Source of the DNA: Boswellia sacra
Lineage: Eukaryota > Streptophyta > Magnoliopsida > Sapindales > Burseraceae
Reading direction: 5' to 3'
NCBI GenBank assembly: GCA_013180625.2
Contig: SNVD02011200.1
Location: forward strand, 496,001 to 560,000
Length of the DNA stretch: 64,000 nucleotides
Both the position numbers and the translations under genes were made by a program. This document shows positions 38,395 to 51,414 of this stretch, piece after piece (the stretch's first letter is position 1; each line of letters starts with the position of its first letter). The notes under the pieces were generated by a model that worked only from the letters and a program-made list of their open reading frames with translations, made no database searches and was not told where the DNA came from.

Positions 38395-40720
38395 GAGTTG
38401 CCGCTCCTTCTGAGAAAAATAATAATGGCCCAAAACAAATATTGATGGGGTAGAAATTGATTTATCAAATCTTCTAGTTGATCCGGGTTTACGTCCTTGA
38501 ATTTTTTATTATAATCCTAATATTCGAGACCAAGTACAAAGAATATATTGGCAAAAGGGTCCATGTCAACCAAGGGGCCATAATTTTCCTTTTAAAACAT
38601 TTGGAAAAGTGTCTCGACGATTCATTCCTAGTTGGTTTGATAATTATGAATCTTGGTTGGAATATAGCATAGCAAAAGATGGGACTTTTTGTCTTTGTTG
38701 CTATCCGTTCAAGCCGGATGTTGGAGAATAAAGTGGCAGTGACTCATTTGTTGGTGATGGGTTTCAAAATTTGAAAAAGAAAGACAGATTAACAATTCAT
38801 GTTGGAGGTCCTAATGGTGCCCATAATCAAGCTTTAAGAAATTGTGAAGCTTTACTAAAGCAAGGCCAACATATTCAAACATTTTTTCATCGACATTTGG
38901 ACCAAGCTCACATTGAATACCGAATTCGCTTGAATGCATCAATTAATTGTATTCACTTTTTTTTAAAACAAGGGCTTGCATTTCGGGGCAATGATGAATC
39001 TGAGGATTCAAACAACAAAGGAAATTTTCTTGAGCTTTTAGCATTTCTTGCTGACCATGATAAGAATGTTAAATCTGTTACATTGAAGAATGCTCTCGAA
39101 AATCTCATATTAACATCACCAGATATTCAAAAAGGCATTGTAAGTGTTGCTACAACAGAAACTGTCAATGCTATTATTAGTGAGATAGGTGACTCATTGT
39201 TATCCATTTTGATTGACGAGTCTCGTGATGCATCAATGAAAGAGCAAATGGCCATTATGTCATGTTATTTAGACAAGAAAGGAAATGTGGTTGAGTGTTT
39301 TATAGGTATTGAGCATGTTACTAGTACTACTGCAGTCTCACTTAAGGCATCAATTAATGAATTATTTTCTGACATGGATTAAGCAAATCTAAATTAAGAG
39401 GTCAAGGTTATGATGGAGCAAGTAATATGCAAGGTGAATTTAATGGTCTTAAAACACTTATTATGGAAGAGAATAAGCATGCTTATTATGTTCATTACTT
39501 TGCTCATCAACTTCAATTATCTCTTGTGGCAATGGCAAAGAATCATACTCTAGTTCAAACCTTTTTCACTAGAGTTGGAAATATTGTGAATGTTGTTAGA
39601 GCTTCATGTACACGTCGTGATATTTTTCAGGAGAAACAAGCTATTTTACTTGTTGAAGTACTTAACTCAGGTGATCTTTTAAGTGGGCGGGGTCTAAACA
39701 AAGAGATTACGTTGAAACGTTCAGGTGATACACATTGGGGTCCATATTATGGTACTTTAATGAGCATATTTAACATGTTTTCATCAATTGTTGATGTACT
39801 TGATGATATTGCACAAGATGGATCAAATGTTGAACAAAGATCTAAAGCTACTGCGTTGTTAGATATTGTACAACTTTTGATTTTGTCTTTCTATTGCATT
39901 TGATGAAAGAGATTTTGGGATTCACAAATGAATTGTCACAACCATTACAAAGAAAAGATCAAGATATTGTTAATGCTATGAGGTTGGGTAGGTTATGCAA
40001 ACAACGATTACAAAACATGAGAGATCAGGGGTGGATTCTTTGTTTAATGGAGTTTCTTTGTTTTGTAAAAAACATGGCATTGATGTTCCTAACATGGATA
40101 ACATCTTTCTAGCTCAAGGATGGTCACGTCGTAAAGCTCAAAAATTGACATACATGCATCATTATCGTGTTGAACAATTCTATTCTATTTTGGATATGCA
40201 ACTTCAAGAGCTAAATAGTCATTTCAATGAGGTAAACACTGAGTTACTTCTTTGTTTAGCATGCTTATATCCAAATGATTCATTCATTGCTTTCAATAAA
40301 CAAAAATTGATATGACTTGCTTTGTTTTATCCAAAAGAATTTTCTGGCATAGAGCCAATTGTTCTTGAGACTCAACTTGAGACTTATATTATGGATGTGC
40401 ATTATGTTATTAAGTTTTCAGAATTGAATGGAATTAGCGATCTTACAAAGAAAGTGATTGAGACAAAGAAAGACAAGGTGTATCTATTGGTTTATTTATT
40501 GATGACATTAGCACTGATTCTACCAGTTGCAACTGCTAGTGTAGAAAGGGCATTTTCAGCCATGAATATTATGAAGAATCGATTAAGGAATCGAATGGGA
40601 GATCGTTGACTGAGTAATAGCTTGGTTGTATACATTGAAAAAGATGTGTTTAGTAACATTGATAATGAGTGTATCATGCAACGATTCCAAAACATGAAAA
40701 GTCGTCGAGGGCAACTATGA
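38395..40720 (+). pseudogene. hAT transposase, TTF-type zinc finger / hAT dimerisation family, broken
   Basis: Domains in order: N-terminal PNIRDQVQ block; TTF-type zinc finger around FCLCCYPF (~38690); DUF4371-like RNase H-fold region with ILIDESRDAS (~39210) and GQGYDGASNMQGEFNG (~39403-39450); C-terminal hAT dimerisation segment with LPVATASVERAFSAMN (~40520-40570). These match plant proteins annotated as zinc finger MYM-type 1-like or TTF-type. Stops occur at 38498-38500, 38729-38731 and 39380-39382, frame changes near 39895 and 40060, and stops near 40313 and 40607. Several stops sit where CGA or CAA would be expected, as after C-to-T decay of methylated DNA. Confidence 0.88.
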
Positions 40721-41169
40721 ATTTTTAAAATAAGATAATATATATCAATATCATTACTTTAGTAAGATTAGTTTTGATTTATTCACGTATGATTTTTTTA
40801 GTACCATAATTCGACTTTAAATTTTTGGAGACAAATTATTCTTAAATTGTTCTTGAGTTCTTGTTCATATTAATTCAGGATTTGAAGAACTTGTTGTCAT
40901 TTCATAGGTGACTGCTCTTACAACATCTATTATGAATGGAAGCTCTTTTGTGTCCTTGTATTTCTTTAGCCTTATGAGTTATGAATTCCTGTGGTTTTCC
41001 TTAAACATGTCCTTTAAGTTTCTTCAACTCTTGTTATGTTTTGATGCAAATGTAGTATTAATGATGCAAAGATTTTTTATATGTTGATTTTCGTTGTTTA
41101 TTTTTATATTATTGTTGTAAGTTATTGCCCCCACTAATTTAATTTGTTGGCTCCGTCCCTGGATTTTGG

Positions 41170-42285
41170 TGTATAAAAAATAAAGATTCAAGCATGGCTT
41201 GGAAGCTTGGGGCTTGATGAAGCTTTGGAAGATGAAGAAAATTTCCTGAAGATTCAACATCAAAGAAACAAAGCGGCAGAAAATTGCAGAGAGTTGTGTT
41301 GACTCTTTAGCGATGTACAAAAAGCTTGAGGTGTAGAAAGTTTGTGTGTAGAAAACTTGTGAATGTAGAAAGCTTGTAAACTTGTATATGCAGAAGACTT
41401 GTGTGCATAATGCTTGTAAGTGTAGAAAACTTGTAGTGTAGAAAGCTTGTAATTGTAGAACATTTATGTGTAGAAAACTTGTAAATGCAAAAAGTTTGTA
41501 AATACAGAAAACTTAAATGTCAGAAGTTGTGTGCTATGAATACATAAATTGAGTACAATAAATTGGTTGTGATATCAAGAGGTAAATGTGTCAAGGTGTT
41601 CTACTAGGAAAGATGTCACTTTAGAGAAGTAGAATTTTGTTTTGAAAGTTGCAACAAAAAATTGAGCCTAAAATCAGTGGAGATGTTGATAGAGTCGAGG
41701 TTGAGTGAAGCTGCATCATTCTGGAAATTCTGTAAGAGAAGAGTAAGGTAGAAGAGCAGAAGTGAGACAGAGGAGGCACTTGATGAACCTAAAAATCTAA
41801 ACAATTTCCAACTAGCAAGAGAGCTTGCTAGGAGAAAGAGAGAGAATGCATTAAGCTTTAGTCAAGGTGGAGATTTGATGAAATTGTGACTCAAGCTAAT
41901 GCATTGTAATAGGTTGTTGTTGCTGTTTTTATTATAATGTTTGTTTCTTATTGTCTGCTACTTTTGTTGTTTGCTATCTGCTATACAATTGTTGCTATTT
42001 GTTGGCTATTTTGTTACTGCTTTGTTGGTTGTTCTACTACTATTTGCTTGTTGATTGCTAATTGTTTTGCTAGCAGTTTTGTTACTATATGCTTGTTGTT
42101 GCTATGAATTATAATTGGCTATAGCTAAAATGTTTGGAAGTCAATATAACAGCTGTGTGAAGACAAAATGAGCTGTTAAACAAAAGGAATAAAGAGAGAA
42201 ACAAGGTCCCTAAATTCTATAAACATTGTGAGCAGCGTGAAAGGGTAATGATGATTGATTGTTGTATATGTTTTATAATAAAACA
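41170..42285. other. Element D interior, non-coding, with a degenerate 15-20 bp repeat
   Basis: Continuation of element D to the right of the hAT insertion. From ~41310 to ~41520 the motif TGTAGAAA(A/G)CTTGT recurs about eight times with variable spacing, and 41910-42110 is rich in TTGTTGCT-type phrases. No gag or pol is seen, so D may be a non-autonomous (LARD-like) element. It ends at the insertion site of element E (target AAACA). Confidence 0.6.
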
Positions 42286-42834
42286 TGTAAGTTCTAGAAG
42301 TATGTAGTTATAAGAAATAAACAGTAAACTGTAAAGTAAATTGGCACATGAGGATTTTACGTGGTTCAGTTATAAAATCTACATCCACGGACAGCTATAG
42401 AGCTGCAATTCACTAAGTTCTTGTTTGTATAATCTTTGGAAACATTTATAGTTTTGACTCACCCTCCCACACTGACATAATCTTTGTAAAACAAAATCTT
42501 GCCAAGATCTTAAACTCTAGTGACACTGTCCACTCTTTATCACAGATAACTTAACAACACTTTGTAGAGTTATATATAACAACGATGTCTGACGTTGAAT
42601 TACATAAACGCTTAACTCGCAAGTTATCCCAAGTGTCTACTAACTCACTCAAACCTAATCAATAATTCGTGTATGATTACAACCTCTCATACATGAATAA
42701 AATACTCATAAAATCAAATCAATGAAGCATTCCTATTAGAATTGAAGCTCTCCTATTTAATTCTTGGATTGTCAAAACCTAAATTCACATAATACACCAC
42801 TTAATTAGCATACCTAGTTATGTAAAAATAACTT

Positions 42835-42869
<35 letters not shown>

Positions 42870-43190
42870 GTATCTCTGGACGAAATCTCCTTTGAATCCT
42901 GTAAAAATTCTAATCAAAATCACATTAGGATAAGGAGAAATATAATAGGAAGTGTTATAAGTAATCTCCTAAAGGAATTGGGATACAATTAAATATTCTT
43001 CTATTTTAATTAGGATACAAGATACTATATCCTAATCTAAGAAGATATTTATTATAAAACAAATACTTCCTAAAATATACTTTTAGAAACAGTAAAATAG
43101 GAATCAAATAATATTCTTGTTTTATCACAAGTTGCACAAAAAATAACATGTGCATGGTACATGCATATATAGTAGATGTTGACACCAACA
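42286..43190 (-). repeat. Element E 3' LTR (left)
   Basis: 905 bp. On the + strand it starts TGTAAGTTCTAGAAG and ends GACACCAACA. An AT microsatellite (42837-42865) is present here and absent from the other LTR. Confidence 0.93.
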
Positions 43191-43204
43191 ATCTCCCCCT
43201 TTTT
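43191..43204 (-). other. Element E polypurine tract
   Basis: ATCTCCCCCTTTTT on the + strand is AAAAAGGGGGAGAT on the coding strand, adjoining the 3' LTR. Confidence 0.88.
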
Positions 43205-43700
43205 GACAACTTATGATGAAAATACTAAACTGTTTCTAATCAAATAAAATCACATATGATAAATCAGACATAACCATAATCTATCATGAAATAGCAAATA
43301 GAAAATATCATGTGTAAAGAATTAACCAGTGTGCTGTTACAAATCTCATAGAGAACACTATCAGAATATATATATCTTACAAACAAAATGAAGTTTGACA
43401 AACTTATTAAACAACAATGCAATCAGATCATGATCAGAGCAAAACATTCATCAAACCTAGATAACACAAAATAAGTAATAACACAAACACAGTAAAAACA
43501 CAAAGTATCAAACTAGTTCAAATGCACACACAAAGCAATCAATAAAAGGTTCTTCTTACTCCCCCTTACTCCTTATTTACATCCCTTGAGAAACAAGCAA
43601 CAAAAATATAAACAAGATAGAAGTAAACACAGTTATATCAGAGACAAAAATCACAAAAAGATCATAAAACTTATTCTCCCCTTTGATTTTAGCATAAGTG

Positions 43701-45606
43701 CTAAAAGCACTTAACGAAGTCTTGGAGATTTCCAACAGGTGGGGAAGAGGAACTACCAAGGTGCTTCCTAATTCTATCAGCCTTCATTTTGTATCGTTTA
43801 CTAGTAATAGTAGGAGTAGGCTGCTCAGAAGGCTCAGGAACAGGCTGTTCTTCAGCTGTGTCAGATGAAGTGGCAGTAACTTTAGCCACAATCTTGCGAA
43901 TTGCCTTGTTAAGACATTTAGCACTAGTTTTTATTGTCTGTAACTCAACAGCAGGTTGTTCAGAAAGTACCAGTGACTCTGCTCTAAGTGGAGATGACAT
44001 TTCCATGGCTGGTATAGTCGTGTCTGCTTCAGAAAGGGGTTCTTGTATGTGCTCTACCGTTGGTGTGGTGTTTGTGACATGTGGGGGTGACTATGTGGAT
44101 AGTGGAGAGTCATGATGCTCTGCTTCAGGGACTGGAGAAACATGAGGTTCATTCCCAACAAGTGGTGAAGGCAATTTCATCTTGGGTTCTACTTATTATG
44201 GTTCATCTAACAAAGACTCATCTCTTAGTTCAAGAGCTGTTGATTCAATTTTCTTCTTCTTCTTGTCAAATGGTTTCTTTACCATTTCAACTTTCTTCTT
44301 CTTTTCAATTTTCTTCCCTTAGCAATTGACTTGATTTTCTTTTGCTTCTACTTTTTTTTGCTGTTATGTCTGTCTCAACAGCAATTTGTGCAATTTGATC
44401 TGTTGCAGGCATTGGTTCAGCTTCTTTAGGCATTGGTGCATCAGGTTCTAGTATGTGCTTATCTAGCTTTTCAGGAACCACATTGTCAGTTTTCATTGGC
44501 TGTGGCTCTTCTTCAACACCAGAGTGTCCTGCAAATTTTGCCTCCAAAGCATACTGTTTTGCTTTGATATCCTTCAGATCCTGCACAATTTTTATCAAAG
44601 TAAGTTGTTCCTCTATATTTTCATTTGATTTTTTCTGGCTCTTTTTGGTTTTGGCTCTGGTGCAGGCAAGTCAGACTTATCATGCAATCGAAGCAAAAAG
44701 CCCTTTGTAATGGATTTTGACAGAATTTTAGTATGTTCCTTAGAACTTATACTATTCTATGCTAAAATTCCTTGAATCAAGTAAGGAAACACAAGCAAGT
44801 GATAGTCAGAGTTATATGTACCTATCTGAACAATCATTCTATATGCTAGCAAGCCAAAATTAATAGGTCGATTTGTGCCGGAACAGTATAAAAATTTCAC
44901 TCTATCCTCCGAACTTGATTTTGACGAGAAGAGGGAAGTCAATTGAACTGTGCAATCTTATGTATCACCTATACTTCTTTCTACGATATTGCTGGTCAAT
45001 ACCATCCCTCGGGTTTCAGTCTATATCTTCTCTACCAGTCTGTTCTTTAATCACTACAACCAAATCAAAATTCTCATCTAAAGAATGCAAACTACTTATT
45101 GGAATATCTAAGAATGTGTTTATGAGATTCCGAGAGAATTTCACAAACTTTCCTTTACAATATACTTTATGATAATGAAAGCTTTTTGGATCATCAATGG
45201 CAGTAGAGATATTGACATAAAATTCCTGAATTAACGACTTCACAAGGGGTAGCAAGTTGTTTACCATACGAGTCCAGTATATAAACTCAAGGAGATCACT
45301 CAAACCATAGCTATTGAAGTCTGTCGGCTTCATAGGTCTTTCCATCTGCAACTTCCTTTGTGAAGTGTATTTCAAAAATTTCTGCTTGACGGTTGCTTTA
45401 AGGACCTTGTTGTACTTCGATTTTACTTTGTCTTCCATTTTCTTCATTGGAACTAACTCATCTTCACTCATGGCTGGATCAATCGTGATTTCTGCATGAG
45501 GTTGTTACGACTGAGATGATGGTACATTGTCGCTTCTGTTGTAAGTGGAGTCATTCTAGGAAGATGAAGAACTAGTGGATTTTGAAGTCTTAGATGTGGT
45601 CACCAT
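43701..45606 (-). pseudogene. Element E extra ORF after pol (putative plant transposon protein / env-like position)
   Basis: A coding-like region from ATG 45606 leftward. It begins with a serine/threonine-rich stretch, then an open frame (45471-45016) with a block around SYGLSDLLEFIYWTRMVNNL and KFVKFSRNLINTFLDIP. That block resembles the domain annotated in plants as putative plant transposon protein. After several stops the C-terminal part continues in frames 44598-44305 and 44006-43701, rich in P, E, K and S. It lies between RNase H and the 3' LTR, where SIRE elements carry a second ORF sometimes called env-like. I see no clear signal peptide or membrane segment, so an envelope role is not supported. 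Confidence 0.6.
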
Positions 45607-46449
45607 TGTTAGGGTTTTCTGTTTGCACAAAATTCTCAGAACAGAGAGAGAAAGAAGCAAGATGAGGGACAGTGAAGAAACTATTGAATGGGTATGAAAT
45701 GAATAGGAGAAACCCAAACCAATTCGTAATATACTAGGCTAAATTTAAAGAAATTTTGTTTTTAACAAAATTTAATATTAATTCTTTTTCTAAAACCATT
45801 TAATAACTATCATTAATGGATAAAAATTCAAATTTTGATTTCCATTAGAATAAGGAATTCTAATAGAGTTAGGATTCCTGTCACTGAAACTTCTCCCCCT
45901 TAATTCAATACAGCTGACATGGCATTTTTGACACATGGACACACAAGAAAATCAAATTTCAAATAAGCACAAAGAACATCATATGTTATGAAAAACGTAA
46001 CAGAAAACAGTTAATAATAATATAACAATAATATCTGGACATTATATGAATCATTCTAAGAAAGCATATTTCGGAGCTGTTTATTTTCACATGAAAGCTA
46101 TTTTTCTTTTATCTTTTCAATCAATTAGGATGTCAAAAATATTATTTTGACATAATTTTTAAATTAATCACATTAGATTATGAATACAGTAGCTTTCACA
46201 CAATATAGAGGTATGTAGCCCTTTTCATATGAGTGGGTGACCTCAATATATTTCTTAGATACCCTGAGGTTACTCTCAATGACGGCTTTCACACATCATA
46301 TATTGGTAGCCCTCTCTGTATCATTTTATTTATTTATATTTTAATCAATATCATAACAATCATACAATTTTATATCACAGCTCACATATGCTTAATTAGA
46401 AGAAAACCTACGATATTGCATATATAAATAACATAACAGTAAGCAGTAT

Positions 46450-49400
46450 TTATTCAGAAAACTGACAGATGCCTAGGGCCTTTCTTAGATTTTCAAATCT
46501 TGTTGTATCCAATGCCTTGGTGAACAAGTCAGCCAATTATCTAGCAGTGGAGATGTGTTCAATGTGTATCACCTTAGACTCTACTAGTTCCCTTATAAAA
46601 TGGTATCTTATGTTAATGTGTTTTGTTCTAGATTTTTGAAAATATTTATAGCACTAGTATTATCACAAAACACAGTTATAGGCTTTTGTTCAATACCATA
46701 ATCACTTAAAATTTGTATCATCCACAGTAGTTGTGTCCAACAACTCCCTACTGTTATGTATTCGGCTTCAGCAGTAGACAGAGAAATAGAGTTCTACTTT
46801 TTGCTGTGTCAAGAAACCAAGTTAGTACCAAGATAAAAGCACCCTCCTAATGTGCTTTTTCTATCATCTACATTTCCTGCCTAATCAGCATCATTAAACC
46901 CTGCAAGATAATCATTTGTGTTTTTAGAAAACCATATTCCATAATCAAATGTTCCATGTATATACCTAATGATTCTATTAGCCACTACCAGATGTGATTC
47001 TTTGGGATTTGCTTGAAATTTTATACAAAGTCCTACACTAAAGCACAAGTCTGGTCTACTTGCTGTGAGATATAGCAAGCTGCCAATAATGCTTCTGTAC
47101 AAATTTGCATCAACATCTTTTCTTGCATTGTCTTTTGAAAGTTTCAGATTAGAACGGATAGGAGTTTTCATTGGTTTTGATTTCTCAAACCCAAATTTCT
47201 TTACAAGATTTTTATCATCTTTTGATTGAGATATGAATATCTCATCATTCATTTTCTTAACCTGCAATCTAAGAAAGAAATTTAATTCTTCTACCATTCT
47301 CATCTCAAACTCTTTCTGCATCAACTTAACAAATTCATTAGTTTTGCTTTTGTTAGTTGATCCAAAAACAATGTCATCAACATATATTTGACCAATAATA
47401 AAATAGTTAGATGCATGTTTGATAAACAAAGTCGTATCATTGCTGCCTCTTTTATAACCTCTATTAATAAAAAAGTTTGTCAATCTTTCATACCAAGCTC
47501 TAGGAGCTTGTTTTCAACCATAGAAAGCTTTGTGCAATTTGTACACAAAATCATGATGTTTAGGATCTTCAGGATCTTCAAAACCCTTAGGCTATTCAAC
47601 AAAAACTTTTTAGATACCCATTTAAAAATGTTATTTTAACATCCATTTGGTACAGCTTAAAATCAAGCAAACAAGCAACTGTAAGTAGTAATCTGATTAA
47701 CTCAAGTCTAGCTACTGGTGCAAAGGTTTCATCAAAGTCTATGCCTTTTACTTGTGTGTAATCTTATGCAACTAGCCTAGCTTTATTTCTTGCTACTTGA
47801 CCACTTTCATCAATTTTATTTTCAAATATCCATTTAGTTTCAATGACATTTGCATTTTCTGGCCTAAGAACTAATTCTCATACTTCATTTCTGTTAAACT
47901 GATTAAGTTCATCTTGTATGGCTTGAATCCAAACTTCTTCTTTCAAGGCTTCTTTCACATTTTTTGGTTCAACTAAAGAAACATAACATACAAATCTTAC
48001 ATGATTCCTTACCTTACTCCTAGTTTTCATCATGCCATCTGGTGTTCCAATGATAGAACTTGTTGGATGTGTCTTCTAAATCCATGTGGGTGGATCTTTC
48101 TTTTCATCTTCATTCCTGATTGAATTTCTGTTCAAATATGAGTTGTCAGTTGTTACTGTTACATCGAGTATAACAGCAACTATTTCCTCTTTCATAACAG
48201 AATCATCTTTATTACTTTTGTTGTTAGAATCTGATTTTTCTATTTCTTTTGTAAAGCTGGTTATGCTTTCTTCTTGTGAATATTTAGCATAATCGTCCAG
48301 ATCATCAAATACTACATTTGCAGATTCCATGACTGCCTCAGTTCTCATATTGTAAACTCAAAATGCTTTGTTGTTTTATGCATATCCTATAAAAACTCCT
48401 TCATCACTTCTTGGATCCAATTTTCCTAACTGCTCTCTGTCATTTAAGATATAACACCTGCATCCAAAAACATGAAAACATTTCAAATTCAGTTTTCTAT
48501 CTTTCAAAATTTCATAAGGCGTCTGGTTAGTGCCAGATCTTAGAAAAACTCTATTTGAAATATAGCAAGCAGTGCTTATTGCTTCAAGCTATAGCCTTTT
48601 GGTCAACTTCTTGCTATTCAGCATCACTCTAGCCATCTCTTGAAGAATTTTATTCTTCCTTTCCACAATTCTATTGTGTTGAGGGGTTTTGGGAGTTAAA
48701 AATTCATGATCAATTCCATGATATTTGCAAAAGTTAGCATAGCTGATATTTTCAAACTCCTTACCATGATCACTTCTTATTCTCACAATCCTTCCAATAT
48801 TCCTATTTTGCTCATTTTCAAACTTAAAACAAAGATTCCTGAAAGCTTCAAAGGTGTCAGATTTTTCTTTAATGAAATCAACCCAAGTGTATCTAGAAAA
48901 ATCATCCACATAAACAAATATGTATCTCTTACCTATAATGCTTTCAATTTGCATAGGACCTGTAAGATCCATGTGAAGCAAATCAAGTATTTTGGATGTG
49001 CTAAAATATGGATTAGATTTGTGTGAACTTCTAATTTGTTTTCCCATTTGACATGGTCTACAAATTTTATTAACTATGTCATCAAGTTTAGAAACTCCTT
49101 TTACAGCACCTAACTTAGTTAATTTAACCAAGTCTTGTAATTTAAGTGTCCTAATTTTTTATGCCACAATTCTAAATTCGAAATCCTAGCTTGAAATGCA
49201 ATCTTTACCAAATAACAATTATCCAAAGATCTATTACCTTCTAGAATATATTTATCAAAATTATCTAAGACCATGCAATTGTTTTGTGTGAAATTAATAA
49301 TATGTCATCACATAGCTGACTAATACTAATAAGATTAACTTTCAAACCTTACCAACAAGACATTTTGAAAATTGGGTAGGGCTTTGACATTTCCTACCAA

Positions 49401-51351
49401 CAAGATATTTTGAAAATTGGTTAGGGCTTTGACATTTAAAGTGCTTTTACCAATGATCTTACTCTTTGCTCCATCTCTATAGGTGACATTACCATCCCTG
49501 CATGCTTCAAAATTTTTCAAAAACTGTTTATTTCTAGTCATGTGCTTGAAACAACCACTGTCAAAATATCAAAATCGTTAGAAGTATGTTCAAGAGCAGT
49601 AAGAGCAACATGGCATACTGTCTTGTCTTTCTTAACCCACTGCAGTTGTGATTTTGATAATAGTTTGAACTATTTTGATCTTTTATGCAAAATATTCAAC
49701 AATTTAAAGCATCTAGGCCTAAGGTGTCCCTTTTTACCACAAAATAATAAGTAGAAATGAATTTTCTTATTTTTTTTAGGACTAGATTTGAAAGAGCTCA
49801 TAGGAGAAACAAATGTTTCATTACTCTTTAAACTAGGATTTGACTTTAAAGAATTAAGTTCAGAATTTTTACCTGATATTAAAGCTTTTACAAAAACTAT
49901 TGTTGATAAAAATTCAATATTACCTTCTGTATATCCCAATCCATATTTGTTGGAGTTGTCTCTTCTAAGACTCAAGACTTATCAAGTTTGGCTACCCCAA
50001 TTTTGAGTTGATCAATACACTTTTTGTTTTCAACCAGTTCTGCTATATTTTGCTTAATATGTGTTGTTTTATTTGTCAAGACAGTCTCCAATTCTGTGAT
50101 ATGGTTTTCAGCATAAGATTTTTCATATTCTAGCACGTCAATCTTCTTCGTCAAGGTTTTAATTTCTTCTTTCTGACTCAGCCATTCACCATAGAGTGCA
50201 TTGTATGTTTCTTGCAACTCTTCATAGTATTCTAGACCATCTTCTTCATCTGAATGATCAACATTGGTTTTGTAATTTTTTCTTATGTTAGAAATAACAG
50301 CTTTCCCTTTATCAGTTGCAGATGTTGTCAACGTAACAAAATTGCTCATGCAATCTTGGCCTTCTGAATCTGATTTTGATTCATCACTCTAGGTAGCTGT
50401 CAGCCCTTTATTCTTCTTCTTAAGATTAGCGCATTCAGACTGAATATGCCCATAATCAGAACATTCATAACATTGAATCTGTCCTTTCTTATCAGGTTGC
50501 TTCATTTTTTTCTTTTTATTCTCCTTATTGAACATCCTGAACTTGTCTTCATTTGAGTTTGATGGCTTTCCTTGATTCTTTTTCCAAAAATTTCTTTTTA
50601 TAAACTTGATATAATTTCTTGTTAGAAAAGTAATTTGTTTAGAATCAGTTTCATCAAGCTCATCATTACTTTCATTAACAAATTTTTCTGTTTTCACATT
50701 AAAAGCAATGTTTTTTCCTTTTTGCTTCCTAGTACTTTAATTTATTTCAAAATTTTGGAGAATGCCAATCAGTTCATCAACCCTCATCTTATCAGTGTTT
50801 TTAACTTCCTCAATAATGGCTGAAATTTTATGTTGAAATTTATCTGGGACAGACTTAATTATTTTGCTAACAAATTCTACATCAGTAAAAGTTTTTCCAA
50901 GCATGTATGCAGAGTTTGTGATATGACATATCTTAGAGTAAAACTCAAAAATTTACTCATCCTCATGCATCATCAAATTTAGATCTTTTAACAGATTCGG
51001 TACCTTCATGTTTTACATCAAGTATGTTCCAAGCTTCTTTGGCCACTTTGCATCTAGAAATCTGTCCGAAATTGTTTAAGTCCACAGCAGTAAAAATCGC
51101 ATTAAGAGCCTTTGAATTCTAGCTTGAACGTTGGTATTCTTCATCAATCCATTCATCCTCAGGTTTGGGTTCGGAATCACCAAAAGCATTCAACTTTTTT
51201 GGCGATGTTTCCATCCTTTAAGCACACTAGTTAATGCCCTGTCATCAAGAGATTTGATATACATCATCATTCTTACCTTCCAATATGAATAATTACCATC
51301 ATAAAAAATAGGTGGTTGTGTTCCAGATCCTCCATTGCGAGTAAACTCCAT
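46450..51351 (-). pseudogene. Element E gag-pol, broken
   Basis: Gag starts at 51351 and has frame breaks (~51200, ~50960). A zinc knuckle CYECSDYGHIQSEC lies at ~50430-50471, with a second CCHC-like site near 49730 (CGKKGHLRPRC). The protease aspartate is in YFDSGCFKHM (~49549-49578). Integrase (49131-48589) has HMDLTGP, RSDHGKEF and RIVERKN. Reverse transcriptase and RNase H follow with stops. The catalytic IYVDDIVFGSTN is at ~47345-47380, then RSIIGSLLYLTASRPD and the RNase H remnant STAEAEYI (~46755). Stops are frequent, several at expected tryptophan or glutamine codons. Not functional. Confidence 0.9.
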
Positions 51352-51400
51352 CCTTCTAGATCACCGTGATCGTTTTCTTCACTTGTCTATCAATGAACTT

Positions 51401-51412
51401 GCTCTGATACCA
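51401..51412 (-). other. Element E primer binding site
   Basis: GCTCTGATACCA on the + strand is TGGTATCAGAGC on the coding strand, two bases from the 5' LTR. Confidence 0.93.
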
Positions 51413-51414
51413 AT

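Larger units (their letters stand above)
36909..41161 (+). mobile_element. hAT transposon (TTF-type/ZMYM1-like transposase), 4,253 bp, inserted in element D
   Basis: Exact 8-bp target duplication GATTTTGG at 36901-36908 and 41162-41169. Terminal inverted repeats are TAGGGATGGAG at the left and, as reverse complement of the right end, CAGGGACGGAG. The interior encodes a decayed transposase on the same strand. A CA microsatellite lies at 38028-38064. It is nested in the leader of element D, so it is younger than D. Two mismatches in the TIRs and coding damage suggest it can no longer move by itself. Confidence 0.93.

Noticed and set aside
43701..45606. Calling the extra ORF of element E a viral envelope gene
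   Set aside because: Position alone is suggestive, but no signal peptide, membrane anchor or fusion-like segment is visible.
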